From assembly GCA_950295325.1 (NCBI GenBank), contig OX485809.1, forward strand, positions 6,076,001-6,140,000: 64,000 nucleotides of DNA, read 5' to 3'. Source of the DNA: Polytrichum commune (Eukaryota; Streptophyta; Polytrichopsida; Polytrichales; Polytrichaceae). Numbering within the stretch: the stretch's first letter is position 1; every line of letters begins with the position of its first letter. Under the pieces are notes generated by a model, which saw only the letters and a program-made list of their open reading frames with translations, was not told the origin of the DNA and ran no database searches. Shown piece after piece: positions 12,348 to 23,113 of the stretch. Both the position numbers and the translations under genes were made by a program.

Positions 12348-13233
12348 CTCCCTCCGTCCCAAAATGATTGTCCGTGTTGGTAACTTTGGCGAGATTAAGG
12401 CCCGTTGATCATTGACCATGTCGTTGTAATTAAGTGGACAGCTCATGATCCTTGCCTAGTGTTCAGTGAAAGTAATTCAAAACACTAGCTTTGAATTTTG
12501 TGAAGAAAAAAAATCATAGGCAGTTAAAAAATATATATGTTGATCTACAAAGCCAAGCAAACCATGATGACAACCGAAAAAATCCAAGAAAAGTCTACAT
12601 ATTTTAGAAGACGGTGTAAGTGGTGTGCAAGTAGGTGATATTGAACAAGTGATTGTTTAGAATTTGTTTAAAGTATGAAATACTAACATTGAATTGATGG
12701 TTTTCCACAAGGTTTTGTGATGATGCGCTCAAGTAGATAATGAATTCAAGGAATATGAAAGAAAACTCCAACTTCAAAATAGTATAGGACATGAAATCTA
12801 AGTCCAAACCCAAACTCAATCATTTGCTTTTGAGCATCACTTTTTATAATAAGTATTGAAGATCTCAACTTGATTTTCTACATTTGAGTATTCAACGTAA
12901 CAACAAAGGTCATCATGAAAAGAAATCTAATTTAAACAACGCTTTGCTACTACTTTTAGGCCTTTGACCAAAAAAAATGATGGTTTTAGTATATCGAAGC
13001 ACTTTTTTGGTCCACTTTACCATGCTTGCACCCTCTTAAAATAAAAAAACAACAACTACTCTGAAACGCCCCCCGAAGTTGTAGTGTCGGAAGACTTCTT
13101 GATGATGAAAGTTCAGCACAAGAATATTCGACTTTGAGTCTCAAATTTTTAGCCAGGCAGATAAACCGGATAATCATTTTGAGACAAGAAAAAAAATCCA
13201 GGAGATAAGACAATCATTTTGAAACGGAGGAAG
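12348..13233 (+). mobile_element. Stowaway-type (Tc1/mariner) element
   Basis: The left end CTCCCTCCGTCCCAAAATGA is the Stowaway terminal consensus. The right end is its complement, with 22 of 25 bases matching. A TA dinucleotide flanks each side (12346-12347, 13234-13235), the expected target duplication. At 886 bp it is longer than typical Stowaway MITEs of 100-350 bp and has no intact transposase frame, so it may be a decayed mariner derivative or a MITE with extra cargo. A second copy of the interior without the ends lies at about 45590-46180. Confidence 0.85.
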
Positions 13234-13560
13234 TATGAAATATGTTAACATTCTACAATGTCCAAATAATCCATTTTGAACTATGTTGGTAAATCTTTTT
13301 GAATGAGATATATAATGAATAGTTATAGCATGCTTAGACTAAAACATAACACTAAATACTGTAAAGAGTGTAGTGAGAAACCAAGATTTTGTACCCTTTT
13401 TCATATCAAGAGTCCCAAGAGGTCATGCCCTAAGCCATGTTAAAGTGGCATGTTCATGAAGTGCAATTTTTTATATGTTAAATAGCTTAATGTAATTTGA
13501 GATTTGGCTCAAATGCATCATAACTTGGATGAACTTGCATTGCATCCGAAAATATACTTA

Positions 13561-13871
13561 AAAGCCGGTTTAAACACAGACCAAGAGCCGTGACCATGAA
13601 AACCTATGGGCCCTTGAAAATCATCCAAAGGCCTTACCTTAGGAAATAGAAATCCAAGTTTGCAATTGATGGGTTTTTAAGGTTTGTGTAAAGTAAAATC
13701 AGACAATGTTGAGGGACCGCAACAAATTTATATGAACAATCCAAATTAGTAGATAGTCCAGTCCACCATGGCAATATATTATTTATAAGAGGCAATGGTA
13801 TTTTTAATAAACTAGTCAAATAATTTGTATATTACAATTTAAGGGCCCCAAGCTCTAGTGTAAAGTGGCCC
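13561..13871 (+). mobile_element. TTA-flanked PIF/Harbinger-like MITE, family F, copy 1
   Basis: A 311-bp element. Its right end reads AGCTCTAGTGTAAAGTGGCCC and the left end is a degraded complement starting AAAGCCGGTTTAAACAC. Both sides carry TTA (13558-13560, 13872-13874), the 3-bp duplication typical of PIF/Harbinger. The left subterminal words 'ccaagagccgtgaccatg' also occur in family E, linking the two families. Confidence 0.75.
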
Positions 13872-13874
13872 TTA

Positions 13875-16280
13875 GTATATTAATCAACAATGTCACATAT
13901 AAAGACTGTATATGTGTATTTTCTCCTCCAAGAAGACTAGTACCAAGGATAACCCTAAACTCATAATTGTTTTAGGAAAGTGGATTCTAAGACTTGGTGA
14001 GGCTTAGGCTTCGTAGCATCTATGTAGACAATCATTTCAGACTGCATAATAATTCATTGTGTTGTCACCTTCCTAATGGATGAGTTTACCTAAACCTCAC
14101 AAAGTTGTAGCCCTTGGTGAGGGTTTGTAGAAACTATATGTATAAGTCATACATTGAGCCCCTTTGACCTTTGAAGTGGACGCTTAGTCCTCGCCCCAAC
14201 ACAACTTAGTGAACAAAGCAACATGAAGTAATTAAGGAAAGCAAACCTAATTTGGATACTTAACTTTTATTCGTGAAAATGTCACATGGCACATAAAAAT
14301 GTCCTATATGTCATTTTCTTGAAGGCTGGCTTGAATTGATCTTTGGAGGCAACTTTTGCCAACAACAAAGTTTTTGCCAACTACAACTTTTCCCAAAGTT
14401 CAAGTACACTTCACAAGCCTAGAAACTGAGTCGGCCTTGAAAAAAACCATCACATGTGAATGTGATGTTTTAACGAATACTATGTTACCTATCTTAATTG
14501 AACACACATAATTGATGATGTGTTGTTTGGAGTGGGAGGGGGCGGGGCGGGGTATATATGATCACTTAAGTAGAGAGTAAACCTTCAATTTGGTAATGGA
14601 TAAGATATGCATACCAACTTTACATTTGAAGGGGAAAATGGCTATGGCCTTGATTTGGTTATGCTAACCATCTCATATTAATTGGGTGCTTCATATCCAA
14701 GGAGAATTGGGAGTAAGGTATGTGGCCATGTTTGAAGACTTCCAACACCACATACGCATTTGACCATTGAATCATGATAGTAGGTTGAATCATGAATTGG
14801 CCCATTTAGTTAACAATTGTGTATCATGGAGATTGTCATTTCGAATTTTAGAATTGAAGTCGAGGCGCAAAAACTTATGCAAAATAAAAGAAAATAATGT
14901 CCTTATTTTTTGAGTGATCGCATAGGCCCTCCCAATTATGATCACTATTGAATTTTGAGCACATATAATTAGTTGCAATACTTAACTAACTTTGAGCACC
15001 TATACAGCTCAAATGTAGGTGTCTGATTACGAAAGGTGACCACATAGGCCCATATACCTTGATCAACAAAATAAGCATCCAAGACCCATCTACTTTAGGG
15101 TTTGACCCACGTTGTACACCAAGCACTAACACATAGGAATGTTAAATTGGGTAACTTTAGTTTAGAAGAGAGTAGTCTCTCTATATGTTCCACACGTTCA
15201 ATCTATATGACCACTTTAAGTTATGGGCCCATGATCAAAACCAATATCTTACAATACACAAGATGCTACATAGAAAAGTTGAAACTAAGAGTCTATTTGA
15301 TCTAAGGTTTTGGGATATTGATACTTGTCTCCTTATGGAGGAGTTGAAATACTCCCCTGGGGAAGAAGTAGCATATGTGAAGGGGGCGGAAGAGTTTAGA
15401 CAGTAGAGGGCACCTCTAAAATTGAGGGTAAGGTAGACATGCCTATTCAACTATTGATCTTCAATGCACGCCTATATTTGAGTGGTGTGTGGTTAGGTGT
15501 TGTTCCAAGATAAGATGCCAAAGGGACATGCATTTATAAGAGATCGGACTACATGCTCAAAATAGTAAGGAAAATAATTACAACCATGATTAGGATTTGC
15601 TAACCATCTCGTACGCATCGCATGTTTCATATCCTAAGAGAAGTGGGCTAATTGGAAAACGTAATCGTTAAAGTCCCAATCTACTTCATGAGATCAAAGG
15701 TGTTTGTATTGGTTGGGGACTCAACAACATGTGGGTGGCAACAATTTTTAGTTTGGCCATGTGCCGGTGATTTGCAAATCTACAAATAGAAAATGGGATA
15801 TTATTTGGAATTATTCCTAGATTTTGTACATGAAATAGCCATAAATGTCCATAAAATCTTTTGAAAAATGGAAATGAGATGGCCAACCTTTGCATAAATG
15901 TGTATAGATTTAGATGAAAACTTGTAGAACACCATCCATGCGTGGCTCCGTCACTCCAATACAACAGTTATTGACTAACAGTTAAGTATATTTGAACTAA
16001 CCACTTTCTTAAAAACAATAAGGGGTGTGCACTTGTGGAGACAAACACCAACCGACAACATCAAAAACAACGACACCACAACCACAATTTCAAATGTTCG
16101 TATCTCATGCTCGTCAACCACCATATTTGTGTAGTTTTGCGATCTCGTACGTGACATGAGCACTTAGAATTCTCCGAAATTCATGCATCAATCCAAATAT
16201 ACTTATAAATCCTAGTTTATAGGCGATGCTCTTTAGTTCAGCAGAGGTTGGGTGGGGGGTGCTTGCCCACATCCAATGAA
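13875..16280. other. intergenic, no gene recognised
   Basis: AT-rich sequence with several recurring phrases (for example 'gatttgctaaccatctc', also near 41680 and 42080), suggesting old dispersed repeats without readable ends. A G-rich patch lies at 14535-14553. No coding structure. Confidence 0.4.
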
Positions 16281-16282
16281 TG

Positions 16283-16489
16283 GGAGAACTGACAGCTAGG
16301 TACAGATGAACCGGTTAAGTTTACCACTCCACTTATAGAAAGAAAAAAAACTACCGCTCCATTTACAGGTATTTACAGGATATTCCTCAACGTAACAAAG
16401 AAAAACCTGAACGACGTCACCATGTACACCAGTTGGGTGTCGGGATCACTAGGATCTTGACCGATTATGCCTCGAATACTCCCTGGCCA
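16283..16489 (+). repeat. dispersed repeat N, copy 2
   Basis: Shares 'gatgaaccggtt', 'aaaacctgaacgacgtcacc' and 'actaggatcttgaccgatta' with copy 1 at 5771-5990, in the same order. Confidence 0.6.
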
Positions 16490-16927
16490 CGTCTGCTGCT
16501 AAGTTAAGTTAAGTTCCATAAATTTATCCCTGCCTGCTCTGCTGCTGCTGCACCACCACCATTACCTTACCACTCACTCCCTCCCTCCTTGCAACTACTT
16601 ACGCGGACTACCAGGCTCCAGCAGATCCAGGCCCCCTAGATTTTATTCTCCCAAAAATCTCCCCCACCTCCCTCCAACAGCCACCTCGCCTTACAAAATC
16701 TACGCAATATTTATAATGGGGATTGAAACCCTCACCCCCATTGACGACCCCACCCCCCGCCCTGCCCACATGAAGAGGGTCCTGTGCATACGAACACACT
16801 TTTTCTAACATTACTTAATTGTGGAGGACTCGGAGGTGGGGAGCAATGAGATCCGCCACACAGTCACAGTGCATTTACTGTATATAACTTATATCAATAA
16901 ATTAAAAAAGGGGGGGAGGGGGACAAA

Positions 16928-17370
16928 CACAACTCAATGATGCTCAATGAACAGGGGAAAGTGACCGCTAAAGTTGGAGATGAACCGGCTGACGTTCAAG
17001 ACTTCAAGAAAATTACCCATCAGTTTAGAGGGATCCATGGAATATTACCTCAAACTAATAAAGGAAATCCGAACTTGACTGATTGTTCCCAAAAATATCC
17101 CCAGACGTTCAACTTATCGGCTCCAACGCACAACTCATCAGCTCAATGACACAGGGAAAACTGACCGCTAAAGTCACAGATGAACCGGCTGACGTTCAAG
17201 ACTTCAAGAAAATTACCCATCAGTTTAGAGGAATCCAGGGAATATTACCTCAAACTAATAAAGAAAAACCAAAAGTTCACAACATGGGAGTTGTTGGACT
17301 TGGGAATTTACTAGGATCTTGACCCATTATTCCAAAAATCCCCAGACGTTCAACTTATCGGCTCCAAAGC
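16928..17370 (+). repeat. repeat N, tandem duplication with 200-bp period
   Basis: The segment 'accgctaaag...gatgaaccggctgacgttcaagacttcaag' occurs at 16951 and again at 17151. The two units are nearly identical until the second acquires an extra segment ending in 'actaggatcttgacccatta'. Both units end in the phrase 'ccccagacgttcaacttatc'. The duplication starts about 1.5 kb beyond the stop codon of the SPL-like gene. The open frames here merely follow the repeat. Confidence 0.85.
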
Positions 17371-18884
17371 ATGGAAAGGCAGATCGCAGAGAGAGAGAGA
17401 GAGAGCACCCCGCAAGCCAAGGCTAGGCTAGGCCAGGCAACAAAGGCATGTACCTACTCTACCAGTGGCCATCCCCGGAGTTGAGTGGTACTATTCCGAA
17501 ATTGTTTGTGATCGCAGCTAGGCAGGTGAAGGCAGAGTTCAGACGTAAGTAAAGTTAGGGCCTGTACACGGGCCCTGCTGTCCCCAACAGAAGTACAAGA
17601 GAAGGACATGCCTTGGCTTGCCCTGCCCTGCGCTGCCCTTGGCGTATTCTCCAGTTTCTAGTTGGGGGAATTATTGCTGCTGGATTACTCTTTCTTTTCC
17701 CTCATTATTATTATAGTAGTATATGAGACTGCCACTGCTTGCTCATGAGTTTACTCTACTGCGGTTGGGAGGAGTAAAACTAGGAGGAGCGGAGGTGCGG
17801 ATCCACCTGACAAATCTTTCCCACTGGGAGATCAACAACTGCGTGCACAGATCACATGCAGATATCATGATCTATCAGTGCGATGAATGAATGATACGCA
17901 TGAACAGGAGTCCAAAAAGTGGCAAAAGGTGCAAGAGCATCCCACCCAATGACCAAACCCCATTTGCTAGCAATGGAAGTCAATGAGCGTGCTTTCTTGG
18001 GTGGGTGTCAGGACGTACCTACTCATCTCATTGGTGGAAAGGTTTATGTCCATATAATACCTGGGAGAGGCTTCCATAAATTGTAACCCTTCGTAAAAAA
18101 GAGTTCAGCAAGGAGTGTTAAATAAAACAAGTATCCAGTAAAACATGTGTGAAATCCTGCGGCGAGATACTAGATGACTCGCATTCGTATTACCAAGCCA
18201 GTGAATCTACATGATATTATTTTGTAAGGTAAAGGGAGATTGCACGGGCGGGTGGTCACAGTCGCTATTACAAAATGAACAAACAGCCAGGCATCAACTA
18301 CAGCATGTTGAGAGCAGACCCTGCAGAGATGGCATGGGACATTCAATTCAGCCTGGGACATTAACTCCCAGGCACGGGTGCAATGGGCCTGGATGGCACG
18401 GACTCTAACTAGCCTAGTCATAACAGAGCAACAGCCTCCTCCAGAATGTCGAGCATCAAAGGAAAAATTTCTAGATTTCTCACAATGATCTTGAATGTGG
18501 TGACACGTTCTCAAGTACATAAGAATCCCCCAAATGTAGCAACATACAATCCTATCTAAGATGGAACTACAGAAGGACACATTCATGGAGTCACTGCTCT
18601 CAGACCCCTCCAGAGTCATCCAGAATAACCGTTTGTATATTGTTTTCTCCTATAATACAACAAATAATTAAAGAAAAAAAAACTTATGATAGGTTGCACA
18701 TTCTCCTGTACAAAAAGTGTTGCAGTATGTTTCAGTCTCCACATCCACCATAGACTGGCAGATGCATTTACAACAGCCTGTATTTGCCAGAACTCTATCA
18801 AGCTAGAATATTCTGCTATTTGCAGAGATGAACACTACAAATTACACCATCCCCCAAATACCAAGGTGTCCCTATGGCCAACAA
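17371..18884 (-). other. 3' flank and possible 3' UTR of the SPL-like gene
   Basis: Includes a (GA)n run at 17390-17404. The part adjoining the stop codon is probably 3' UTR on the minus strand. A minus-strand frame of 149 codons (18170-18619) lies within about 270 bases of the stop codon. It has no recognisable domain and no splice logic linking it to the gene, so I do not call it coding. No canonical AATAAA was picked out on the minus strand, so the transcript end is unknown. Confidence 0.4.
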
Positions 18885-19049
18885 CTATAATGCCAACTTC
18901 AGCCTTAAGTCCAACGACTCCTCTTCTAATCTCCTGCTGGGTCTGTGGCAATCCTCCATCATGCTGAACGGGGAAATTGGAAAGAAATTGCAACTCAAGT
19001 GTGCATGAGATGGAAAATACAGCTCTCCCTTAACAGTCGGAGACAGCTC
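18885..19049 (-). other. exon 5 of the SPL-like gene (C-terminal EAR motif)
   Basis: Acceptor CATCTGCAG|GAGCTG. It encodes 54 residues and a TAG stop at 18885-18887. The last residues, ESLDLRLKLAL, match the position and pattern of the C-terminal EAR motif in SPL/NZZ proteins. Confidence 0.88.
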
Positions 19050-22034
19050 CTGCAGATGCAAATGTTCCAAGAAAGTCAGAGAAACACCTTTCTGCAATCC
19101 ACTCCTGACTGCAAGCAATCTAGGTCATATTATTCAAGGGCATGCTCTTAACTCAGTTGTAAGAAGTAACTCGCACATTCTGCTCAGACAGAACCAGCCA
19201 TCAAAGACTTATTTTGCATGATAAACGTGGTGTATTGGATAGGAACAGAATCTTATCTGTGTAGGAAGCCTCTTATACATATGTAATCATCTGAGGCTGA
19301 GCTATCATGTTCTCAGTTGGACTATCCATGTTATTCAATTTTGGAAATCGCCAAGTAGCCCACTTAAGTACTATTCATTGACCAAGTTGCAACAGGGCAA
19401 CTATAGAACATCATACACAATAATTCATCTTCACCATTGCAGTAGCACAGACTCTGAGCATCCTAATTTCTCTCATGTTTCTTACAGGCAGCACTCCCAA
19501 CTTTGACATTTGCATCAAGCCACTCACATCTCCTCAATACCCCTCAAAGCTTTTAAGTACCAGGCAAGAGAAGCCTCAACCATGGCCTGCCTTGGTCCAA
19601 ATAATGCATGATCTTGTTAAATGTACCTGCTGAGGATTGCACATCTGAAGCTGGAGATTGTCATCTTCTTCTTCATGGAAAACATCCAAGCCTTTGATCC
19701 TATGGACATCTTCCATGTTCATCGTCTCTTCACTGTTCACTTCACCTTCAAGCTGTGGACTTCCAGGATAGCTAGAAAGTCCTAAGGTGAGAAAGTTCTG
19801 ATGATCTGTCTTCACCATCGCTGGCATCTCAGGACTTGTGAAGCATCCATGCCTGTTAGGCGTCAAGGCACTGGGGCAAACACTTGAGCAGCTGTCCTTG
19901 CTCTTTGATTCAGGAGTGCAGTGACCTTTTGAAGATCCATCAGAGATCCCATCATCCTGGATTGCATTTGGAGCTTCGTTATCTTCCCACGTTGCACATG
20001 GTCTAGTCTTCAACAAGGGGGATGAGTTTCCAAGAGCACTTCTGCAATGCGCGGATGACTCCACATTAGAATTCGTGAAAAGAATCACCATTGAGGTAAA
20101 TTCAAGTGCAGCCCAGAAGCAACTTGACTAACATGTCGATGCATACCAAATAATTGATTTGGACAAAGAAAAGGGTAAGCTGAAATGGAAGATTTCTTTG
20201 TGCCACTAATCAAACAACCACATGTTACTTTCCTGCTAAAACTTGCCTATCCAATCTCAAAAGACAGATTTGAATGAAATTTGAGGCTTTAATGAAGTAC
20301 CGAATGATGCCAGTTGTGTAATGTGCTCCAGCTGTACTCTCTTCACCTTGGGCTACACACTCCTTATGCATAGCCTCGATTTCACCGGCAGGCACATTCA
20401 GATCCAGACCCTCAGAGTGCAGGACTCTACATACACTCTCTGGGCGAGTATACCATGTTCGCTTCCGTCCACATGTCTGTTCAATACATACAATTCACCC
20501 AAATATTAATCCCCTTCCCTTGGGATAAGGAGGATTGGAATTTCAATCCCCAAGCTAGGTAGAGTACTTCAAGTGCAAGGTTCTGGATACCAGACCAGCA
20601 ACCCAAGAGATGTGTCAACAGAAAAACCAACCTTCTCTATGGTCGACCGAGCATGATTGCTTGAAAAGCTTTGGAAAGAAGAGAGCTCCTTTGGCCTGTC
20701 GCAATTTGATGCGACGCCCACCTGCTTTTGAGAAGCACAAATCCAACAAGTCAGGTTCTCAGCCAGGGATTTCTTCACTGGTGACCTGTTAGATAAACCC
20801 TCTCTAAGAGGGCATGAACTATGCATCCAGTGTCATAAGAGATAACCGGTACATAAAACAGCCCTTAAGAACCAAACACCACATTGAACCCCATTGGATA
20901 AACACATTCAGACAGTTCAAACATGTATTCCTCCACTTCCCAATGGGTCAGTCACCAGTTGCACTAGTCACCACCGAGCTTGTCATCTAAATATAAACAC
21001 ACACACACACACACAAAATGAGGTGGAGTGCGCACCACCACGTTGGTGTGATCTCGCGGAAGGTGGCGTGCGCTTGCTAGGCCTGGAAAGGGTTCGACAA
21101 AATGCAAATTTGTGCAGGTGACAACTGGCTGCCCCCCTGCACCATCCTCTACTGTGGGAAGAAGCTTGCCGTTGATCACGCCAGCCTCCAAAACATCATC
21201 ACCCCCGAGAGACAACGCATGAGGAGATGACACCTTAGCCCCGTCTACATCTAGTAGCTTCCGTCTGTCCTCCACAACCTTGCCCATAGCCAATGTCTGG
21301 CTACTATCACCGGCACTTGGCCAGCTGGACGCTGCATTGGAATAGTAGGGACCCAATTTCGGAGGCGACACCATGTGTTTCGGGGAGGAGTCCTGATCGT
21401 TACCCACGGGGCTATTGGATGATGCTCGACCTTTGTTGTTGTTGCAAAGGTAGGGAACGTCCCTGATGTCCACCTTATGACAATTAGATGGCTGCGAGAT
21501 GGGAGCCCTTCCATGGCGGTATCGAGTGCCCGACCCAGGGGGATCACTAGACGCAAGCTCCATCAGAGTCCGAAACCCATTGCCGTTTGCAGCGAGAGAC
21601 CCATTATGACAATGGGACGTTGATATTGCAACTGCGTGGTGCGGAGCGGGGGCTATCATCTGGCGAGTGAACACCACTCCCCCGCTCTGATGATAATGAT
21701 GATCTGATGATACGAACGGGTACCGCGGCTGGCTGCCTTGCATCGAAGCAAAGTTTGCGGCTGCGTCTATCTTACTCTGTTCCTGTAACAGCTTCTCCAG
21801 CTGCGCCACTCCCAACCCTCGCTGTGGCTGCTTCTTCTGCCCGTTCTTGCCCTTTCTTGGCCTACTTCTATTACCGTTACCCTCCGCCTTCTGATGATGG
21901 TGGTGATGCCCCCCCTCGCCGCTGTCCCCCCCATGCGCTGGAAACCGAGTGTGCTGCTGCTGCTGCTCTCTCGCTATAGCCAGCTTCTCCGCCACCCCGG
22001 AATACTCCGCAGGCTGCATCAACAGCGAGGCCAT
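18885..22034 (-). CDS. SPOROCYTELESS/NOZZLE-like (SPEAR family) EAR-motif transcriptional repressor, five exons
   Basis: Coding exons by inspection are 22034-21143, 20777-20632, 20476-20301, 20041-19627 and 19049-18885 (about 597 residues). Introns are GT-AG and phases agree (1, 0, 2, 0). The ATG at 22034 has G at -3 and +4, with an in-frame TAG seven codons upstream. Residues 24-27 are Gln, 43-47 His, and 55-69 basic. Residues 72-86, RGLGVAQLEKLLQEQ, are the SPL motif that defines this family. Three EAR-type motifs follow: LDLNVP near 370, LTLGL near 489 and LDLRLKL at 589-595, almost at the C-terminus as in SPL/NZZ. Known members are nuclear adaptors that bind TCP factors and recruit TOPLESS co-repressors, controlling sporocyte or organ development; that role here is inferred. 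The protein is about twice the length of Arabidopsis SPL. The exon 1/2 junction is the weak point: other donors and acceptors at 20785 or 20799 are possible. Confidence 0.85.
19627..20041 (-). other. exon 4 of the SPL-like gene (LxLxL motif, acidic tail)
   Basis: Acceptor CATTGCAG|AAGTGC, donor CAGCAG|GTACAT. The 415-nt exon enters in phase 2 and leaves in phase 0. It encodes a Ser/Pro-rich stretch, LTLGL, and an acidic segment HEEEDDNLQLQ. Confidence 0.85.
20301..20476 (-). other. exon 3 of the SPL-like gene (DLNxxP motif)
   Basis: Acceptor GAACAG|ACATG, donor ATTCG|GTACTT. The 176-nt exon is open throughout in the frame demanded by both neighbours and encodes CGRKRTWYTRPE and LDLNVP. The second is a DLNxxP-type EAR motif. 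It was found by splice and phase logic, because the coding part lacks a well-placed ATG. Confidence 0.8.
20632..20777 (-). other. exon 2 of the SPL-like gene
   Basis: Donor GAGAAG|GTTGGT at 20632/20631 is good and gives phase 0 into exon 3. The acceptor is uncertain: CACCAG| (start 20777) fits the phase of the proposed exon 1 donor, while TAACAG| (20785) and AGAGAG| (20799) are alternatives. It encodes about 49 residues including AENLTCWICASQ. Confidence 0.65.
20998..21016. repeat. (CA)n microsatellite in intron 1
   Basis: About nine CA units. Read on the minus strand they give the artificial VCVCVCL tail of the exon 1 open frame, which supports splicing upstream of this point. Confidence 0.9.
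21143..22034 (-). other. exon 1 of the SPL-like gene (SPL motif)
   Basis: Encodes residues 1-297. The SPL motif lies at about 21776-21821. The frame stays open to 20964, but its tail runs into a (CA)n repeat and reads as intron. The donor proposed is GATG|GTGCAG at 21143/21142 (phase 1). ACA|GTAGAG at 21153 (phase 0) is a reasonable alternative. Confidence 0.8.
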
Positions 22035-23113
22035 CTCCAAACCTATCTCTACCTATTCACCTCCCCGACTCAAATCAAACCAGATCGAGTCCTCTCATAT
22101 CCCCGCCTACACTCCGCACTTCACTTCACTCAACGGCCTCCCTAACCTCAATCACGCTCAAATTCCACCATTCCTCGATTTACTCCCTCTCCCTCTCCTC
22201 TCTCCTAATCACAAAATCGCCTCCGCCCCACCCTACCCCACCTCGCCACCACCAATCCTCCAAAACCGAAACTCGAACTCGAACAACCCCCGCTATCCCG
22301 GCTGCACAACACTCCACGCGAACACACACCCCGCCGGCACCAACACAGAGCACCACTCCCCCGACCACCACGATCTCATCCCACACTCCAACCAAACCCT
22401 AACTAATCAAACCCTCGCCAATCTCCCCCTCCTCCTCCTTCCACTCCACTCCGCTCCGCTCCAGCAACACAAACACCCACTCCACTCCACTGCGCGCTCC
22501 GGTCCCCCCCCCCCTCCAATTCCTAAACACACACACACACCCCGAGCGATGGTTCGAGCAAATGGCGCGAGGTCGTGAGTCCCGTCACGGGGGGAAGGAG
22601 TGCATGGGCGCCATGGCAGTCGCGGCAACGCAGGGTGTGGTAGTAGTGGTAGTAGTCCGCGGTGGCACCATCATCATCGCCTGATCGTCCCCAGCATCAG
22701 CACCAGCAGCGGCGTCAACGCCCGCCGCAGCACCCGCCCCCCCGCAGCCACATGCGCCTGAGCTTGAGTCCCGTCCCCGCCATCGCCACCACTTTCCTTC
22801 CTCCCGGAGCCCAGAGCTCCCTCCCTTTCACCAGCCAGCCAGCCAGCGACAGCGGCAACGGGGAAGCGAAAGGGAAAAGGGCGAGCGGTAAGTTAATCTA
22901 ACCCCCCCCCCTCTCTCTCTCTCTCTCCCTCTCTCTCCCTCCGACACAGAAAGCCTGACCGACCCGACCGACCGACCGAAGCCACAAAGCCAGTAGGTAG
23001 TATGTAGTTCCCAAATATTGATCTCTCTCGATCTCTCTCTCTCTCTCTCGTGTTGCTTTCTCTTTCTCTCTCGCGTTGCTTCTCTTTCTCTCTCGTGTTG
23101 CTTTCTCTTTCTC
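22035..23113 (-). promoter_or_regulatory. 5' leader and proximal promoter of the SPL-like gene
   Basis: About 1.1 kb that is pyrimidine-rich on the plus strand, hence purine-rich (GA/GAGA) in the sense of the gene. It holds an 11-C run at 22504-22514, a CT run at 22911-22935, another at 23021-23049, and three ~24-bp units built on 'tctcgtgttgctttctcttt' (23043-23113). A telo-box, AAACCCTAA, lies at 22394-22402. GA repeats are known targets of plant BPC/GAGA-binding factors. No TATA box or start site can be fixed. Open frames on both strands, including the 209-codon frame at 21949-22578, are low-complexity artefacts. Confidence 0.6.

Noticed and set aside
22034-22040. A longer start for the SPL-like protein at 22040
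   Set aside because: The codon there is TTG; the first in-frame ATG is at 22034 and an in-frame TAG lies seven codons upstream of it.
21949-22578. 209-codon plus-strand frame, Pro/His/Asn-rich
   Set aside because: It is antisense to exon 1 and the leader of the SPL-like gene and consists of low-complexity CT/CA-rich sequence.
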